Below are positions 23,056 to 35,178 of a stretch of DNA of 64,000 nucleotides, one piece after another. A model generated the notes under the pieces. The model was not told the origin of the DNA, made no database searches, and saw only the letters and a list, made by a program, of their open reading frames with translations. Within the stretch, counting starts at the first letter, position 1, and each line of letters opens with the position of its first letter. This DNA comes from Zygnema cylindricum (lineage: Eukaryota > Streptophyta > Zygnematophyceae > Zygnematales > Zygnemataceae), in assembly GCA_037447655.1 (NCBI GenBank), contig JBBHKE010000162.1:19656-83655 (forward strand), given 5' to 3'. Both the position numbers and the translations under genes were made by a program.

Positions 23056-25514
23056 ATGGCTCCCCGCTTCGTTGTCGGTTTCGACTTCGGGACCACTTTT
23101 TCCGGAATCGCTTACGCCAGAAGATCCCATCCTGACGTCATCGGTCTTGTCTATGCCTGGCCACGTGGCGACATGGCGTCACAGCCGTACTGCAAAACGA
23201 CAACCTCCTTATGCTACGTCAAAAGTTGGGCGGGAAACTGGGAATGTAAAGATTGGGGATGGCAGGCCCACGTTAAATTTTGTGAGTCCGTACAACCTCC
23301 CTCGGGATCATCGAAAGGACGAGATCCCGAAGCGCCGCGATTGGTCCAAAAATTTAAACTTCTTTTGGCGGACGACGAAATGGAAAACGTCAAATCCGAT
23401 ATTCTCCCGGGGAAGATTACGGCCGATATGGCGATCGCCGATTATTTTCGCGGTATGGTCGAATTTACGCTCCAGGAATTGCGGAAGAATTACGGAGTCG
23501 TAGACGCGAAAGACATAGAATGGGCGTTGACCGTACCGGCGATTTGGAGCGACCGCGCGAAACAGCGAATGAGAAACATCGCGAAAGTGGCGGGAATGTG
23601 TATGGGTTCGGAAGACGTTAAAATTATTTTGGAACCGGAAGCGGCGGCGGCGTGTTGTCATCACGGGGAGATCCTACGGCTGAAACAAGGCGATAAATTT
23701 TTAATTTTGGACGCCGGAGGAGGGACGGTGGATATTGCGGTTCACGAAAAAGCCGGCGACGGATCGGAGGTTCGGGAAGTGACAAGAAGTGACGGAGGGT
23801 TGTTTGGCGCTACCGCGATTGACGCGGCGTTTTTTATGTATTTGCAGACGAGGATTCCGTGTTTAAGTAGTGTGGTTTCGAAGAATCCCGACGTGACTAT
23901 GAATCTCATGAAGAAGTGGGAAGAAGTGAAACGGAATTTTAGGTACGTTTTTTTTTTTGGAGGGGAAAGTTTTTTTTTTTTTTTTGGAGGGGAAAAGTGC
24001 GCTGCGTTTTTTTTTTTTTGTAGTAGATTTTTTTTTTTATTTGTTTTTGAGGGAAAAGTGTGCTGCGTTTTTTCGTTGGAGATTTTTTTTTGTTTTTTTT
24101 TTGTTGGGGGTTTTTTAGTTGTTTGCTAGTGGACAAGTTTTTTTTAGTCTGCGCAGATTTTTGCAGTCGGTAGCATTTTGGGTTTAATTTTTTGTAGGTT
24201 GTTTTTTTTTCCTTAGGCAATATATATATGAACTATACATTAAACTATAGATACATGAGATACATTGAACTATGCTCTAAGCTGCATTTTTTCTCATGGT
24301 TTTTATCGACATTCTCTCTTTCTCTCTCTCTCTCTACTTTTTTTGTGGAAACCAAATTTGGTATTTATGGTCCTTTCTTTTTCCGACTAAAGAAAACCTG
24401 AAAACATCTCAAAAGAAAATACGTAGCTTAAAATAACCTCTGATGTAGAAAACTAACTGAGAAAAATCTCTTCCCGACACAAAACCTCGAAAATTCTCTA
24501 AGAAGACTAAAAGTATTTCTTTTTTCGACCTTTAAAACCCTTAATTCACCTAAAGAAAAGAACAAAAAAGAAATTTTCTTGCATCAAATCCTTTTTTTTC
24601 CCGACCTAAAAAAACCCTAAAGGTACCTGAGAGAAGCCCAAAAGTATCTGAAAAAGCCCAGAATTACCTGAATAAAAACCCTCACTTTCTTCTACTTTCC
24701 TTTTTTTCATTTTCGCAGAGGTGATGCGGTGGTGAAACATTTCGAAGTTCCTCGGAAAGTTTTAGACGAATGGAAAGAAACGGAAAAAACTCCCGGTGAA
24801 GCCACAAACGATATAGATTTATCTCTTGAAATCATGAAAATGATAATGGATCCGGTAATTGATAAGATTTTGGACCTCACTCAAGCTCAAGTTGAAGCAG
24901 CACAAGGATGTAAAGCCCTTCTTTTAGTCGGAGGTTTTGCAGAGTCTCATTATCTTTTCGAACGAGTGAAAGAGCGGTTTTCTCAAAGTATTCAGTATAT
25001 CGTAAAACCTCCAGACCCAGGAGCTGCTATTTGTCAAGGAGCTGTTTTGGAGGTTTTGCATCCGGATCGAGTACTTTCTCGAATCTCAAGGAAGACTTAC
25101 GGAATGAAAACCACGACAGCTTTTGACCCCACGATTCATCCGACAAGCAAGCGTCACGTCACCAAAGCCAAAGAAGTGTATTGTGTCGACATTTTCGACG
25201 TTTTTGTGAAAAATGGGGATATGGTTAGCGTAAATAGTTCGGTCACGCGGATTTATACACCGCTTGACCGGAAACAGAAGGTCATGGTCATTGAAATTTT
25301 TAGTACAACGTCAACATCTCCGACATATGTCGATGAGCCCGGGGTGACTCTAGAGGGTAAATTTACCATTGATATTAAGGATAATTCTAATGTTAAGGAT
25401 AAACAAATCGAAGTTTGTATGTGGTTTGGAAAATCGAGCATTGAAGTAAAAGCGCAGAGAATGAACTTCGGAGATAGGCAAGAAACAATGCCGATTAAAT
25501 TTGCAGCAGAGTAG
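23056..25514 (+). CDS. HSPA12-like Hsp70-family ATPase, gene 1 (two exons: 23056-23942, 24719-25514)
   Basis: This is a protein of about 560 aa. The Hsp70/actin-type ATPase fold is visible: phosphate-1 loop DFGTTFSG near residue 10, an EWALTVPAIW block, LEPEAAAA, phosphate-2 LDAGGGTVDI near residue 218, and the adenosine motif LLVGGFAES near residue 364. The C-terminus (IFSTTSTSPTYVDEPGV) resembles the reduced end of HSPA12A/B rather than a canonical Hsp70 substrate domain, and there is no EEVD tail. Members are predicted cytosolic ATP-binding proteins of poorly known role. The intron is called from a GTACGT donor after 23942 and a TTTCGCAG acceptor ending at 24718. It is phase 2 and restores the frame exactly (1683 nt with stop). 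The ATG at 23056 is chosen because it directly precedes the conserved N-terminus. It lies about 6.3 kb upstream of a paralogue. The family call is firm; substrate and function are unknown. Confidence 0.9.
23943..24718 (+). other. Intron of HSPA12-like gene 1
   Basis: This 776-bp, T-rich intron has a GTACGT donor and a pyrimidine tract ending in GCAG. Its first 270 bases are runs of T separated by GGAGGGGAAA and similar motifs, which look like slippage-expanded sequence. It sits at the same codon position and phase (2) as the intron of the paralogue at 30305-30860. Confidence 0.85.
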
Positions 25515-26880
25515 TGTGTTTTTTTTTTTTTTTGTCTGTCTTCTGAATAACAGTCCTGTTAGTTTTCTGAATTTAAAATAAGGCCATGTCATGTGCCTGG
25601 TTGGAGTAAGAATGAAAGGAGTAAGAAATTAAGTTAAGAGTTTGATTCTTGTTCTAGTTTTTATCCTTTTTTTTTAAATAATAATGTTGTTGTATATGTG
25701 AATAATATAAATTTGTCGATGTATCCTCAGCCAAACCAATCATGGCTCCTTTTATTTTATTGGCCACAATTATGAGTGTTGAAACTTTTTGAAAATAGGG
25801 AGTATCAAATGGAATATCATTTTCTTTAATATTCAAGTTTGTTGAAAAGTCAAATGCTCTGCCCTTTGCTTTATTTAAATCAGAAAAAAGACTTTTATAT
25901 TCTCCGAGGAGAATTCCTACAACTGTGTTTCAAATCTTTTTTTTCTTTTCTTAAGGGATGAAATTTTACAGAGTTTTTAGTGTTCTGTTTACATGGAATT
26001 GAATTGTTTTATAAGAGTCATGTGCATGAAGAAGACTGTAATGTGCGTTATGACCACGTTAGAGAAAGTTGAATGGTTAGTGTCTGACTGAATACCCGTG
26101 ACAAATATACGGTGAATAGTGTGGCATAGAGCAAAATTAACATTTATATTTTATAATTTGGAATCCTAAATAGTAAATAGGTTTTCCTTTGGAGTTCATT
26201 CAAAAAAATAGGCTCCTGAAACATTATTCATTTAGGGTAACCTTCCATCAGGCGTTCCCAGTAATCGTACGAACACGTTTACTGGCAGTAATATTTGTAA
26301 CACCCTTCCATCAGGTCGTGCCAGTGAATGAGGTGTTAGATTGCGATTGGTACCACGTAGGACCTGTTGAGCCGCCCGGGAATAATCATTATTTGCAAAA
26401 GGACAAAATCACAGCTGCGTATGTGTACGGGCAGACGCCGATTAAAATATATAGTAGCGTCACGCTAATGCACAATCTGAACGTTCTTAGTGTTGTTGTG
26501 GTATCAACGGCCACGAAAACCGATGCAAAATTAAAGTTTGTACAAATGTCCAAGAATGTACCATTTGAACGTGAATCGCTGTATCGCACATTTATGAAGG
26601 AGACGTCAGAGGTACTTTCCCTGAAATCAAGTCGCGAGGTGATTTTTGATGAAGTTTTTTGACGGGCTGAATTCTCTTGCCCGGGGGTCGAAAAAAGGAA
26701 AACGCCAAAATTCGCTAACATGACGACAAACAGGAAGTACACTCAAAGTATCGACTTGACGTTTGCAGTACTTTTAAAGAATTGCTTTTATTGTACGGTT
26801 AAAGTTTTTCTCGTACGGAACTGCGTTTTGGGTGAAAACGACAGATTAAAGTCGATACTTTAATACATGGGGACGCACCC
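25515..26880. other. 3' flank of HSPA12-like gene 1 and spacer
   Basis: A T-run follows the stop, then AAATAA-type signals near 25577 and 25675 that could direct polyadenylation. A 157-codon open frame at 26189-26662 has no recognisable domain. Confidence 0.4.
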
Positions 26881-26884
26881 TAAG

Positions 26885-27589
26885 TTGCAACCGTACAAAG
26901 GAATCGCAAATTTGTAGAGTACAATTTGCGTCATCCTTGAACTTAGGATGTACGAAAATTTGTCGTCTTGTGATTTTCGACCCACTTCTACGACAAAAAA
27001 CGTCATCTTCAAACCCTTTGTTTGAAACACATGCGCGATGTGATTTAAAATTAGGTTTTTTCGATTGACAAATAGGAACATTTTTTCGCACGTGCCTTAA
27101 ATTTCGAAAAAATCCTACGATTTCCAAGGACAAAGAAAAGTACATAGTTCGCTATGTTCTGTCCGTTTGCGTTATAATAAGACGAAAAGAAGTACACAGT
27201 TTGTTTGATTTTGTCCGTTTTCATCCAGTACGGATTTTTTATTTGCAGGGGTCTTCAAGTTCCGATGCCATTTCACCTCGAGCGGACAGGCGACGCAAAG
27301 GGCAAAGCGCATCTTCTTCAACCGTAAAACTGCCAGGCTGGAATGCGGTACGTCTACAATGTCACGATAAAACATGCGATGTCACAAAGCAGTTCCAAAA
27401 AATAGCGTGCGACCACAGATTGTAGAGACAACCGTCACAGGTATTGTCGACGTATACAATCGTCACAAGCGTAAGTTGCGATTTCGTCCTTACAGACATA
27501 GGGACACTTGAAAACCGGGTCAGGCGGATCCGCACTAAAATACAAAGTAAGTTCGCTAAGTTACAAGTACATGGGGACATACCCTTAGT
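26885..27589. mobile_element. Rearranged family P element
   Basis: Homologous to the family P copies (TTGCAACCGTACAAAGGAAT, then ACGATAAAACATGCGATGTC). The right end GGGGACATACCC with TTA is intact. The left edge carries an abutting right-type end (GGGGACGCACCCTAAG, near 26869-26886), so the copy is truncated or recombined. Confidence 0.6.
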
Positions 27590-29360
27590 GTTACTATTTT
27601 GTACCGTCTTATAGGTACGATTTAATTGGTGTCAGTTACGCTAAATCAGGAAGTATGCAAATACTGTACTTTACGAAATGTATCTGTCCGTACTTTTGTA
27701 TCTCGTTGTTTTGTGCAGAAGTTCATAATTAGATTTGGCTCATATCGCATTTTCAAACCTCGATTATGTGACCACAGTCTGTAGCGACTGCCGACTACAC
27801 TATGGGAATTTGTATCCAAATTAGAGTTATATATGTTACCCTAATTGCTTATTACTCTACTAATAGCGATACAATGTGTACTTACCTGAACCGTACATTT
27901 ATTAGTGATTCAAACTTGTAGTACGGTTTATAAAGTTTAATTACGGTGGGACTTACCACTTCCGCTAGTAATTGCTTCGTTAGGGTAGAGTTGATAACAC
28001 TATTTTCACATAATTTTATTATATGATCCATAGCAATGCACGGTGTAGTGTATGACCGGTGATCGCGGATTCCTACCGACAATGATATTTCAAATTTGAA
28101 TTTTCAAACGTTTGCATTATCCGTCTTCGTGACTAGAATAACGATGCCGTATCAGTTTACATGGAAATAATGCATGTTTTAACATATTTACGACTTACTG
28201 ATTACGGTTACTGAAATTGGACAATTTTAATGGAGACTTTTTGAGCGCTGACAAAACGAATTCCGTACACAAGATGATGGTTCAAGCACATGGCCGGTGC
28301 TTCTCTAGAAACCGTACACAAATACACTTCTGGTCCAATGAGATGACCTGGTATATGGTCGGTGTTCCGAATAGAATCTTAGGAAAAAACAAAAGTACAG
28401 GTCGCAGTACTTTGGAGCTTTCTTGCCGAAAGACCGCATTTAATGTTGCGGTTGTCAGAATCCAAGTCTACATGTTTCACGCTTTAGTTTGTATGGACGA
28501 AATTTTACGCGGTTTATTTTCCGATTCGTTTACATCGCAAGTCAACCAACAAATAAAACGGCAGTCAACGCTCCAACCTGCGGCATTGGCTAAGATCGTA
28601 GACGAAAGAAACGTAAAGACTTGCATCACCGAATCCCGGCCTTGCTGTCGAAAGAAGACACGTAAACACGCTATCCGACAAATCTTCCCACTCTACCATA
28701 ATATATTGAACACGGCGAAAACCGTACGCCACGCTGTCCTTCACTCAAGATTTATTAGGAAAAAAAAGGGGGGAAAAAAAATTATTTTGGAAAACACGGA
28801 AACTATGTACCGGCATTATACTCTGGACCATTCTTAGCAATACTGACCAGTTAAAACATCTTCCCCCACTTTTTTTTACGGCTATGAACAGCCACACGAA
28901 CGAAACTTTTTGAAAGATTATTTCAACCCTAATCCGAAATCTGTACGCATTCGTACACTTCTGAACGGTCCGATCTCATCTGAGATCTCCCTACACGGTA
29001 TCATCATGAAACATCTTTCCTGGAACGGGCCTTATTATCCACTCTAAATATAGTACGACTCAATATAATTCCCTCGTGTCAACGAACAGTGCACTTTCAA
29101 ATACGAAATTTTCCACGAGCCAGAAAAATCAGACGCCTTCAGATTATATCCAAACCAGAATCTCGGCCGTCTGCTACCTTTTCTCAACCAAACCCTAACC
29201 GTTCCACGCCCTTTTTTTTTTTCTTTTCCCCGCGTACTTTTTCCGCGTACTTTTTTCCTCTTAACCTTTACAAAAAAATTCCGTAAAGAAATACTCACAG
29301 GAATCCTCAGCAGAAATCCTTTGGAGAACTCTCCTGCAATCATCCCTCCCGAGAAAATCC
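27590..29360. other. Intergenic DNA and promoter region of HSPA12-like gene 2
   Basis: Contains a family M right end near 27860-27882 (CTAATAGCGATACAATGTG) whose partner I could not place. A 206-codon open frame at 28217-28837 lacks domains. A pyrimidine- and T-rich stretch at 29205-29260 lies 100-150 bases before the start codon. Confidence 0.4.
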
Positions 29361-31659
29361 ATGGCGTCCAGCAGCTCTAAGCAGTCCACGTGTCGCTACG
29401 TTGTCGGTCTCGACTTCGGTACCACGTTTTCCGGAATCGCTTACGCCCGTCGATCTCATCCAGATCAAATCAACCTTATCTACCATTGGCCATTAGCAGA
29501 AGCTGCCACGCATCCGTACTGCAAAACGACAACAGCTCTCTGGTACGTCAAAGACTGGAAAGGAGGCTGGGAGTGCAAAGCCTGGGGATGGCCTGCAGTC
29601 GTCGGATTCTGCGACGCTAATAAAGGTGTTTCAAAATCGGACGACTCTCGGAAACTTATCGCGCTTCCGAAGGATAAAGACAAAGCAGTCGGTCGATTAA
29701 TTCGACGTTTTAAGCTTCTTTTGGCGGACGAAAATACGGAAAGTGCGGGAGAGGAGCTTCTTCCCGGTCGCGTGACGGTCGACATGGCGATCGAGGATTA
29801 TTTGCGATTTTTAGCGCAATTTACGGCGGAGGAACTGCGGAAAAATTACGGAGGACACGTGGAGTTAACTGACATAGAATGGGCGTTGACCGTACCGGCG
29901 ATCTGGGGAGACCAAGCGAAACAGCGAATGAGGAATATTGCTAAAGCTGCGGGAATGGTGGCGGAAAACGCGGAAAACCTAAAAATTGTTTTAGAGCCGG
30001 AAGCTGCGGCGGCTTATTGTCATCATGAGGATATTGTACGGCTATTTAGTGGAGATAGGTTTATGGTTTTAGATGCTGGAGGAGGGACAGTAGATATTGT
30101 GGTTCATGAGAAGGCGGAAAATGGAGTGGATGTTAGGGAAGTGACAAGAAGTGACGGAGGATTGTGTGGTTCGAGCGTTTTGGACGGAGCGTTTTTTTCG
30201 TTTTTGGAAAGAAAAACGGGATGTTTGCAGAAATTGATCGCGAAACATCCGGAGATGACGATTTCTTTGATGAAGAAGTGGGATGAAATCAAAAGGACTT
30301 TTAAGTAAGTGATGGTTTTCGGTTTTTTTTTTTTTTTTTGGGTCTTTTTTGGTCTTTTTTATACCAAGTTTTGTGTTTTTTGTTTCGATTTTTTTTTCTT
30401 GCTTCACACCATCGCCCCTCAACCTGCAACCCTAACCTGCGGTCGTTTAATTGATTAAACCTTAGCGTTTTGACGCTGGAGCTCTGTTTTTTAAACGTTT
30501 AAACGATTTCAACCCTTGAAAACTCATGCAAAACTCAAAATAACTTGTGGACAACGAAATGAATGTGGTTGGCTAAGTTCTCTCGGCCTTTTTTTTTTTA
30601 GTTTTTTATCAGAGGAGAATATCTTGGTTTTATTTTTAGAGGTTTTATCACTGCGAAAAAAGTAGATTTTTTGTTAGTTCCTTCGTAGTTTTTGCCGTGT
30701 TTGCAATCCTTGAAGTTTTTTTTTGTTTTTGTAATTTTCCATTTATGTTATTTTCTTTCCTTGGCATTGCTCTGAACTTATTTTCGAGCTTAGCTTCACT
30801 GATGACTTAAAGTCGGAGCTTTATTTTCTTACTTAATTATTTTTTTCTTCATTTTTGCAGTGGTGATAAGACAAAAAAGTTTTACGAAGTCCCGCACAAA
30901 CTTGCAGCTGCGTGGAGGAAAGCGGACCCAAATGAGGAAAGTTACGAAGAAATTGAAATGACATGTGAAACTTTGAAATCAATTGTGGATCCCACGATCG
31001 ATAAACTATTAGAAATTGCTCAAAGTCAACTGGATGCCGCTAAAGGCTGTAAAGCCATATTGTTAGTGGGAGGCTTTGCTGAATCCCCTTATCTTTTTAA
31101 AAGAGTTAAGGAAAAGTTTTCTTCAGTAGTCCCATGTATTGTCAAACCCCCAGCACCAGGAGCTGCAATTTGCCACGGGGCAGTTCTGGAACTTTTGAAT
31201 CCAAACCGAGTACTTTCTCGAGTTGCGCGAAAAACGTACGGAATGAAAACGACTGTCGCGTTTATCGAAGGTTTTCATCCGAAACACAAAAGATATGTGA
31301 CTTCAGAAAACGAAGCTCGATGCCTTGACAAATTTGATGCTTTTGTGACGATCGGCGATTCAGTGAATGGGAATGTTGGGATTACACGATGTTACCATCC
31401 CGTTGAAAAAAAACAGAAGTCGTTGGAAATTAAAATTTATAGTACGCCTTTAAAGTCTCCGCAGTTTATCGACGAGCCGGGAGTTCAATTGGAAGGCAGT
31501 TTCAAATTGGATATGTCAGATACGACAGGTGGCAAGGAGAGAAAAGTTGAAGTTAGTATGTTTTTTGGGCGAACAGCTATTGAAGTCCATGCGAAAGCTT
31601 TGAATTTTGGACATGGAGGGAAAGGAGCAATGATGCCTATAAAGTTTGCGATAGAGTAG
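29361..31659 (+). CDS. HSPA12-like Hsp70-family ATPase, gene 2 (two exons: 29361-30304, 30861-31659)
   Basis: This protein of about 580 aa is a clear paralogue of gene 1, with the same order of blocks: VVGLDFGTTFSG near residue 18, EWALTVPAIWGDQAKQRMRN, LEPEAAAAYCHH, LDAGGGTVDI near residue 237, and ILLVGGFAESPYLF near residue 384. The C-terminal half keeps the HSPA12-type FIDEPGV and MFFGRTAIEV segments. A Ser-rich N-terminal extension of about eight residues is absent from gene 1. The intron (GTAAGT donor after 30304, TTTTTGCAG acceptor ending at 30860) is phase 2 at the same codon as in gene 1, and removing it gives an open 1743-nt frame. Both genes are on the plus strand and share the intron, so tandem duplication is the simplest history. 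An AATAAA at about 31834 could serve as a polyadenylation signal. Confidence 0.9.
30305..30860 (+). other. Intron of HSPA12-like gene 2
   Basis: This 556-bp T-rich intron runs from GTAAGT to TTTTTGCAG. Its position and phase match the intron of gene 1, but the intron sequences themselves show no obvious similarity. Confidence 0.85.
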
Positions 31660-31858
31660 AAAATTAACGCATTAGAACCTTAGGGGGCAGGTTTAGAACA
31701 ATTGGTGTTAAGGTTTAAGATTTAATGAAGTTGATTCTGTATAGACGGAACGATCTTCTTTTTTATGTTCATACACTATGTATAAATCTTTCGATACTTT
31801 AACGTCTTATATGAACGAAGTTGCCGGATGTGAATAAAATGCGGGAAGTCGCTAAACG
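31660..31858 (+). other. 3' flank of HSPA12-like gene 2
   Basis: AT-rich; GAATAAAATG near 31833 is the best polyadenylation signal. Confidence 0.45.
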
Positions 31859-31859
31859 C

Positions 31860-32117
31860 GGATGAAGAGAGAGAGAGATTGTGTAAAGGGGGATGAGTGT
31901 AAGTGGGCAAGAGTGCTATGAGTGTGTATAAAACCGTAAATATGTGTTTAAGTCCACTTACGTGCCTGCAAGTGAACGGAGGTGTGTATAAATGTGTGTA
32001 AATGAGAGTGTCAAGTTAAGTGTGTATGCTTGTTATGTGTGTGTACATGCGTACAAGTGAGTATGAGTGCATGTGAGTGGTTTTGAGTCTATGCCAGTCT
32101 ATGTAAATGCGTGTTAT

Positions 32118-32158
<41 letters not shown>

Positions 32159-32560
32159 AAGTCAATGTAAGTGCATCAAAGTATGTGTGAGTGTAGATAA
32201 GTGCTTTAAAGTGCGTATAAGTGCATTTAAACAAGTCGGTTTGTGTGTTGGTGTGTGTATGTGTGTAACTGCACGTAAGTGCATCTAAGTCCGTACAAGT
32301 GTGTACATAAGTGTGATATGGTGTGAACGGGTATGATAGCAACTAAGTGGGTTTGAGTGTGTGCCACCGTTTGTAAGTGCGTGTGATTGTGTGTAAGGAT
32401 TGTGCATGTAAGTGCGTATGAGTGTGTATAATTACTTTGAATATGTATGTAAGCACAAGTTCATACATGTAGCTGCGTTTAACTTTGTGGAATGTTTATG
32501 TATATGTGTGAATATGTGTAATTGCACTTTTGAGTACTTGTGAGTGCAAGTATGCGCATC
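31860..32560 (+). repeat. Degenerate GTAAGTG/GTGTGAGTG repeat tract with a (GT)n core
   Basis: About 700 bases with recurring TGTAAGTGCG, GAGTGTGTATAA and similar words, a GAGAGA start, and a pure (GT)18-like run at 32119-32154. Confidence 0.8.
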
Positions 32561-33255
32561 GGTAGTGTTGAATTTAAAGCTTTGTCCTCAGTAGATAGTA
32601 CTGTGACGAGGAGTTTATGACTTAGAATATTTTGTCTAAGTCAAAGTGTAATACTTACCTTTATTAGTGTTACAGTAGCAGAAGGGGAATAGAGTGTATT
32701 GTACTTCTACAAGGACACGCGTCGGCATCTGAGACCTGTGCAAATATTTCGGAATGGCGCCGAGAATAACTTACACGTGTTGACCATCGAAGGAGCGGAC
32801 TCTCAATATCAGACATACGAAGTCGAAAGCAGGCATCTAAGGAAAATGTTATGTACGTAACAACATGTAACGTTGATACGAATCGAGTCAACGGACAAGA
32901 TTCGTGCAGGGACCACACGTGACTAAGCATACTGTACGCGCTTAAGTGGTCCGTACTTCATGACCACATTCTTCTAGACTTCTATGACCGATGTGGACTA
33001 AAAACAAAACGCATTAATTTGTACGGTTTCTCTTTGTAAATATCTGGAAAACAATTTGTTGTGGTTTAGTGCATTATTAATTAGTGTGTTACTATTTGGA
33101 TTACAGCATGTATCAAATAGGGTTTTGGAATTTCCCAGAGTACAATAACGTACAGTTTTAGTACTTTGTCATGTTGCAGTATAGTACTATAGTGTCACGT
33201 GTTTGCATATGATCTGTTAGCTAACACTAGAAACTTAGTGTATAAAGTTTAGGAC
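32561..33255. other. Unassigned sequence
   Basis: No gene or bounded repeat recognised. Confidence 0.4.
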
Positions 33256-33258
33256 TTA

Positions 33259-33927
33259 GGGCATGGTTACATCAGACGAAAAGTGAGGTTTAATACAGAA
33301 TTTTGTACTTGCCCGTACCGTGCCGTACTATATTTTCGTGAGTTTCTTGAAAACAACATTACAGAAAAATAAGATTACGATTCTCCAAGTATCCTGGAGA
33401 AGACGTCAACCGTCCGATTACATTTTGGTCTTCATCTGCGTAGCAATCGCTCCATACGCCTCCGTATTGGTGAACCCACCTCGTTGAGGTGGGTTCACCA
33501 ATACAGAACCAGTCAATTCGCAACACCTGGACGATAGACACGTGCGTCGATGAAAAATGAAAATTTTCACACGCCCTCAAAGTCACGTGCCTTCGGACAA
33601 GGTGACCGTAAAATCTTTGCCGAAAAGAAATACGGTTTTTTTTCTGAAAGTCAGCAGAGTGAAGGAGATATCTGAGGTACATTGGCGCGGTACACCTGTG
33701 AAGTACACGTACGTATTACGCAAGTACGGATTTCCATACGAAAATGGTCGGTTTCCAAATCTTTGACGATTTTAGAGATTTGATTTTAGACCTACGTGGA
33801 ATTACTCAAATCAAAACACGTATGTTAAAACTTATTTATAGACGATACGCGATGTAACCGAGGCCTCTGTAATACAGAAATTTTGCTGTCCGTACTATTA
33901 CAGAGACCTCCTGATGTAACCATACCC
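33259..33927. mobile_element. PIF/Harbinger-type (Tourist-like) MITE with internal hairpin
   Basis: 669 bp; ends GGGCATGGTTACATCAG and CTGATGTAACCATACCC; flanked by TTA and TAA (one mismatch). It contains a 19-nt-arm hairpin at 33464-33504 with a 3-nt loop. Confidence 0.75.
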
Positions 33928-34357
33928 TAAGTGGCAAAAAAAAACATTAGCGCTAATAGCGTTACACAGTGTACTTTACTGTAAAAGTTTAAAACCGTGC
34001 GACTTTGGCGTTGGGACGATTCGGGGGGTCGCTCGATGGTACGAACAGGAGTATTTGCCGTTGGATATTCATCCAATCCGAATCGGACGGCAAACATAGC
34101 GTGTTTTCCAACTCTTTGACCTAAAACGTGGTCAAGACTACAGTGGTTCCCAGGTCAAAGAAGAATTGAATCCTTGCTGGCAGCTGTCAGATCCTAATTT
34201 GGTGAGCATCGGACGGTGACGAACTGCGCTCAAGAAAGCATATGCTGTACTATTGCGGCGACGTACGGTCATTCTTTCATGTTTGGAGCGATGATCGGCC
34301 GCGCGATTCACGCAGAATCTGATTCGGACGCTCTGAAATTGGGTTGACAATTGACAC
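33928..34357. other. Unassigned spacer
   Basis: Includes a family M right end near 33950-33976 (GCTAATAGCGTTACACAGTG) without a located partner. No gene. Confidence 0.4.
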
Positions 34358-34359
34358 TA

Positions 34360-34861
34360 CACCGCGAATCGTAATTAGAGTAGAGAAAAAATTAGAGTAA
34401 AAAAAGAAAAAAATATAATTAGAGTTATGAATTCTAATTTGTGTGATAGAACTTTTTCAAAAGGAATTTTACTCTAATTTTGGCGTAAATTTGGGCGATG
34501 AATATATCCACTGTAAATTAAGGACAAGTACAGAATCTGACAAAACATACAGTTTCACGTCATTATGAGTTTATGACCTTTGCATGACGCGGTTTGTTAA
34601 AACGCAGTTACATGAAAACGGCCTGTACTAAATCATTATTTGTACTTTTTTACTTAATAAAGTACAAGTTTGCACGGTCAGACACCGACCGTACGCCACA
34701 CTATTTAAAACGGCACTATATTAGAGTTATTAACGCTCATTCAAAAAGTACCTTAAATACGGTAAAGAATAATTTATAATAATGTACTCTATTTATGGTG
34801 ATAGAGTCAAAATTTGGGGTGATGGAATTAGCGTTCAGAACTCTAATTAAGATTCGTAGTG
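34360..34861. mobile_element. Family M (TA-target) MITE
   Basis: 502 bp; ends CACCGCGAATCGTAATTAG and CTAATTAAGATTCGTAGTG; TA on both sides. Confidence 0.75.
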
Positions 34862-35178
34862 TACTTGTACTGTATTGTTCGACCCAACGAGTGGGCCAAC
34901 GGAGCCAAGATCTGTCGTTTGTGAATGGCAGAGCATTGTAATCATAGAATATGTACGAAGTCTATCGTTTAGCTCGAGCTTTCCTTGCGTACATATTAAA
35001 TTATTAATATACACAAATTTTTTTAAGTATGATGTTAAAATAAATGTCTACTCAACGGACACACCAAAAGGATTAAAGGACGCGACCGTACCATTGGAGA
35101 GTGTATTCCCCTTTCACAAATGAGCAGGCGCGGCTGAATCTGCGCATACTTTTCAAAACTCCCTGATGTACAAAGTGG

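Noticed and set aside
22780-23130. Lys/Arg/Glu-rich minus-strand frames near 22780-23130
   Set aside because: Antisense of the pyrimidine-rich leader of HSPA12-like gene 1; composition artefact.
26189-26662. 157-codon plus-strand frame
   Set aside because: No motif; lies in repeat-derived sequence next to a rearranged family P element.
28217-28837. 206-codon plus-strand frame
   Set aside because: No domain or recognisable motif, no splice or promoter context and a repeat-rich setting. I cannot exclude a lineage-specific gene but see no positive evidence.
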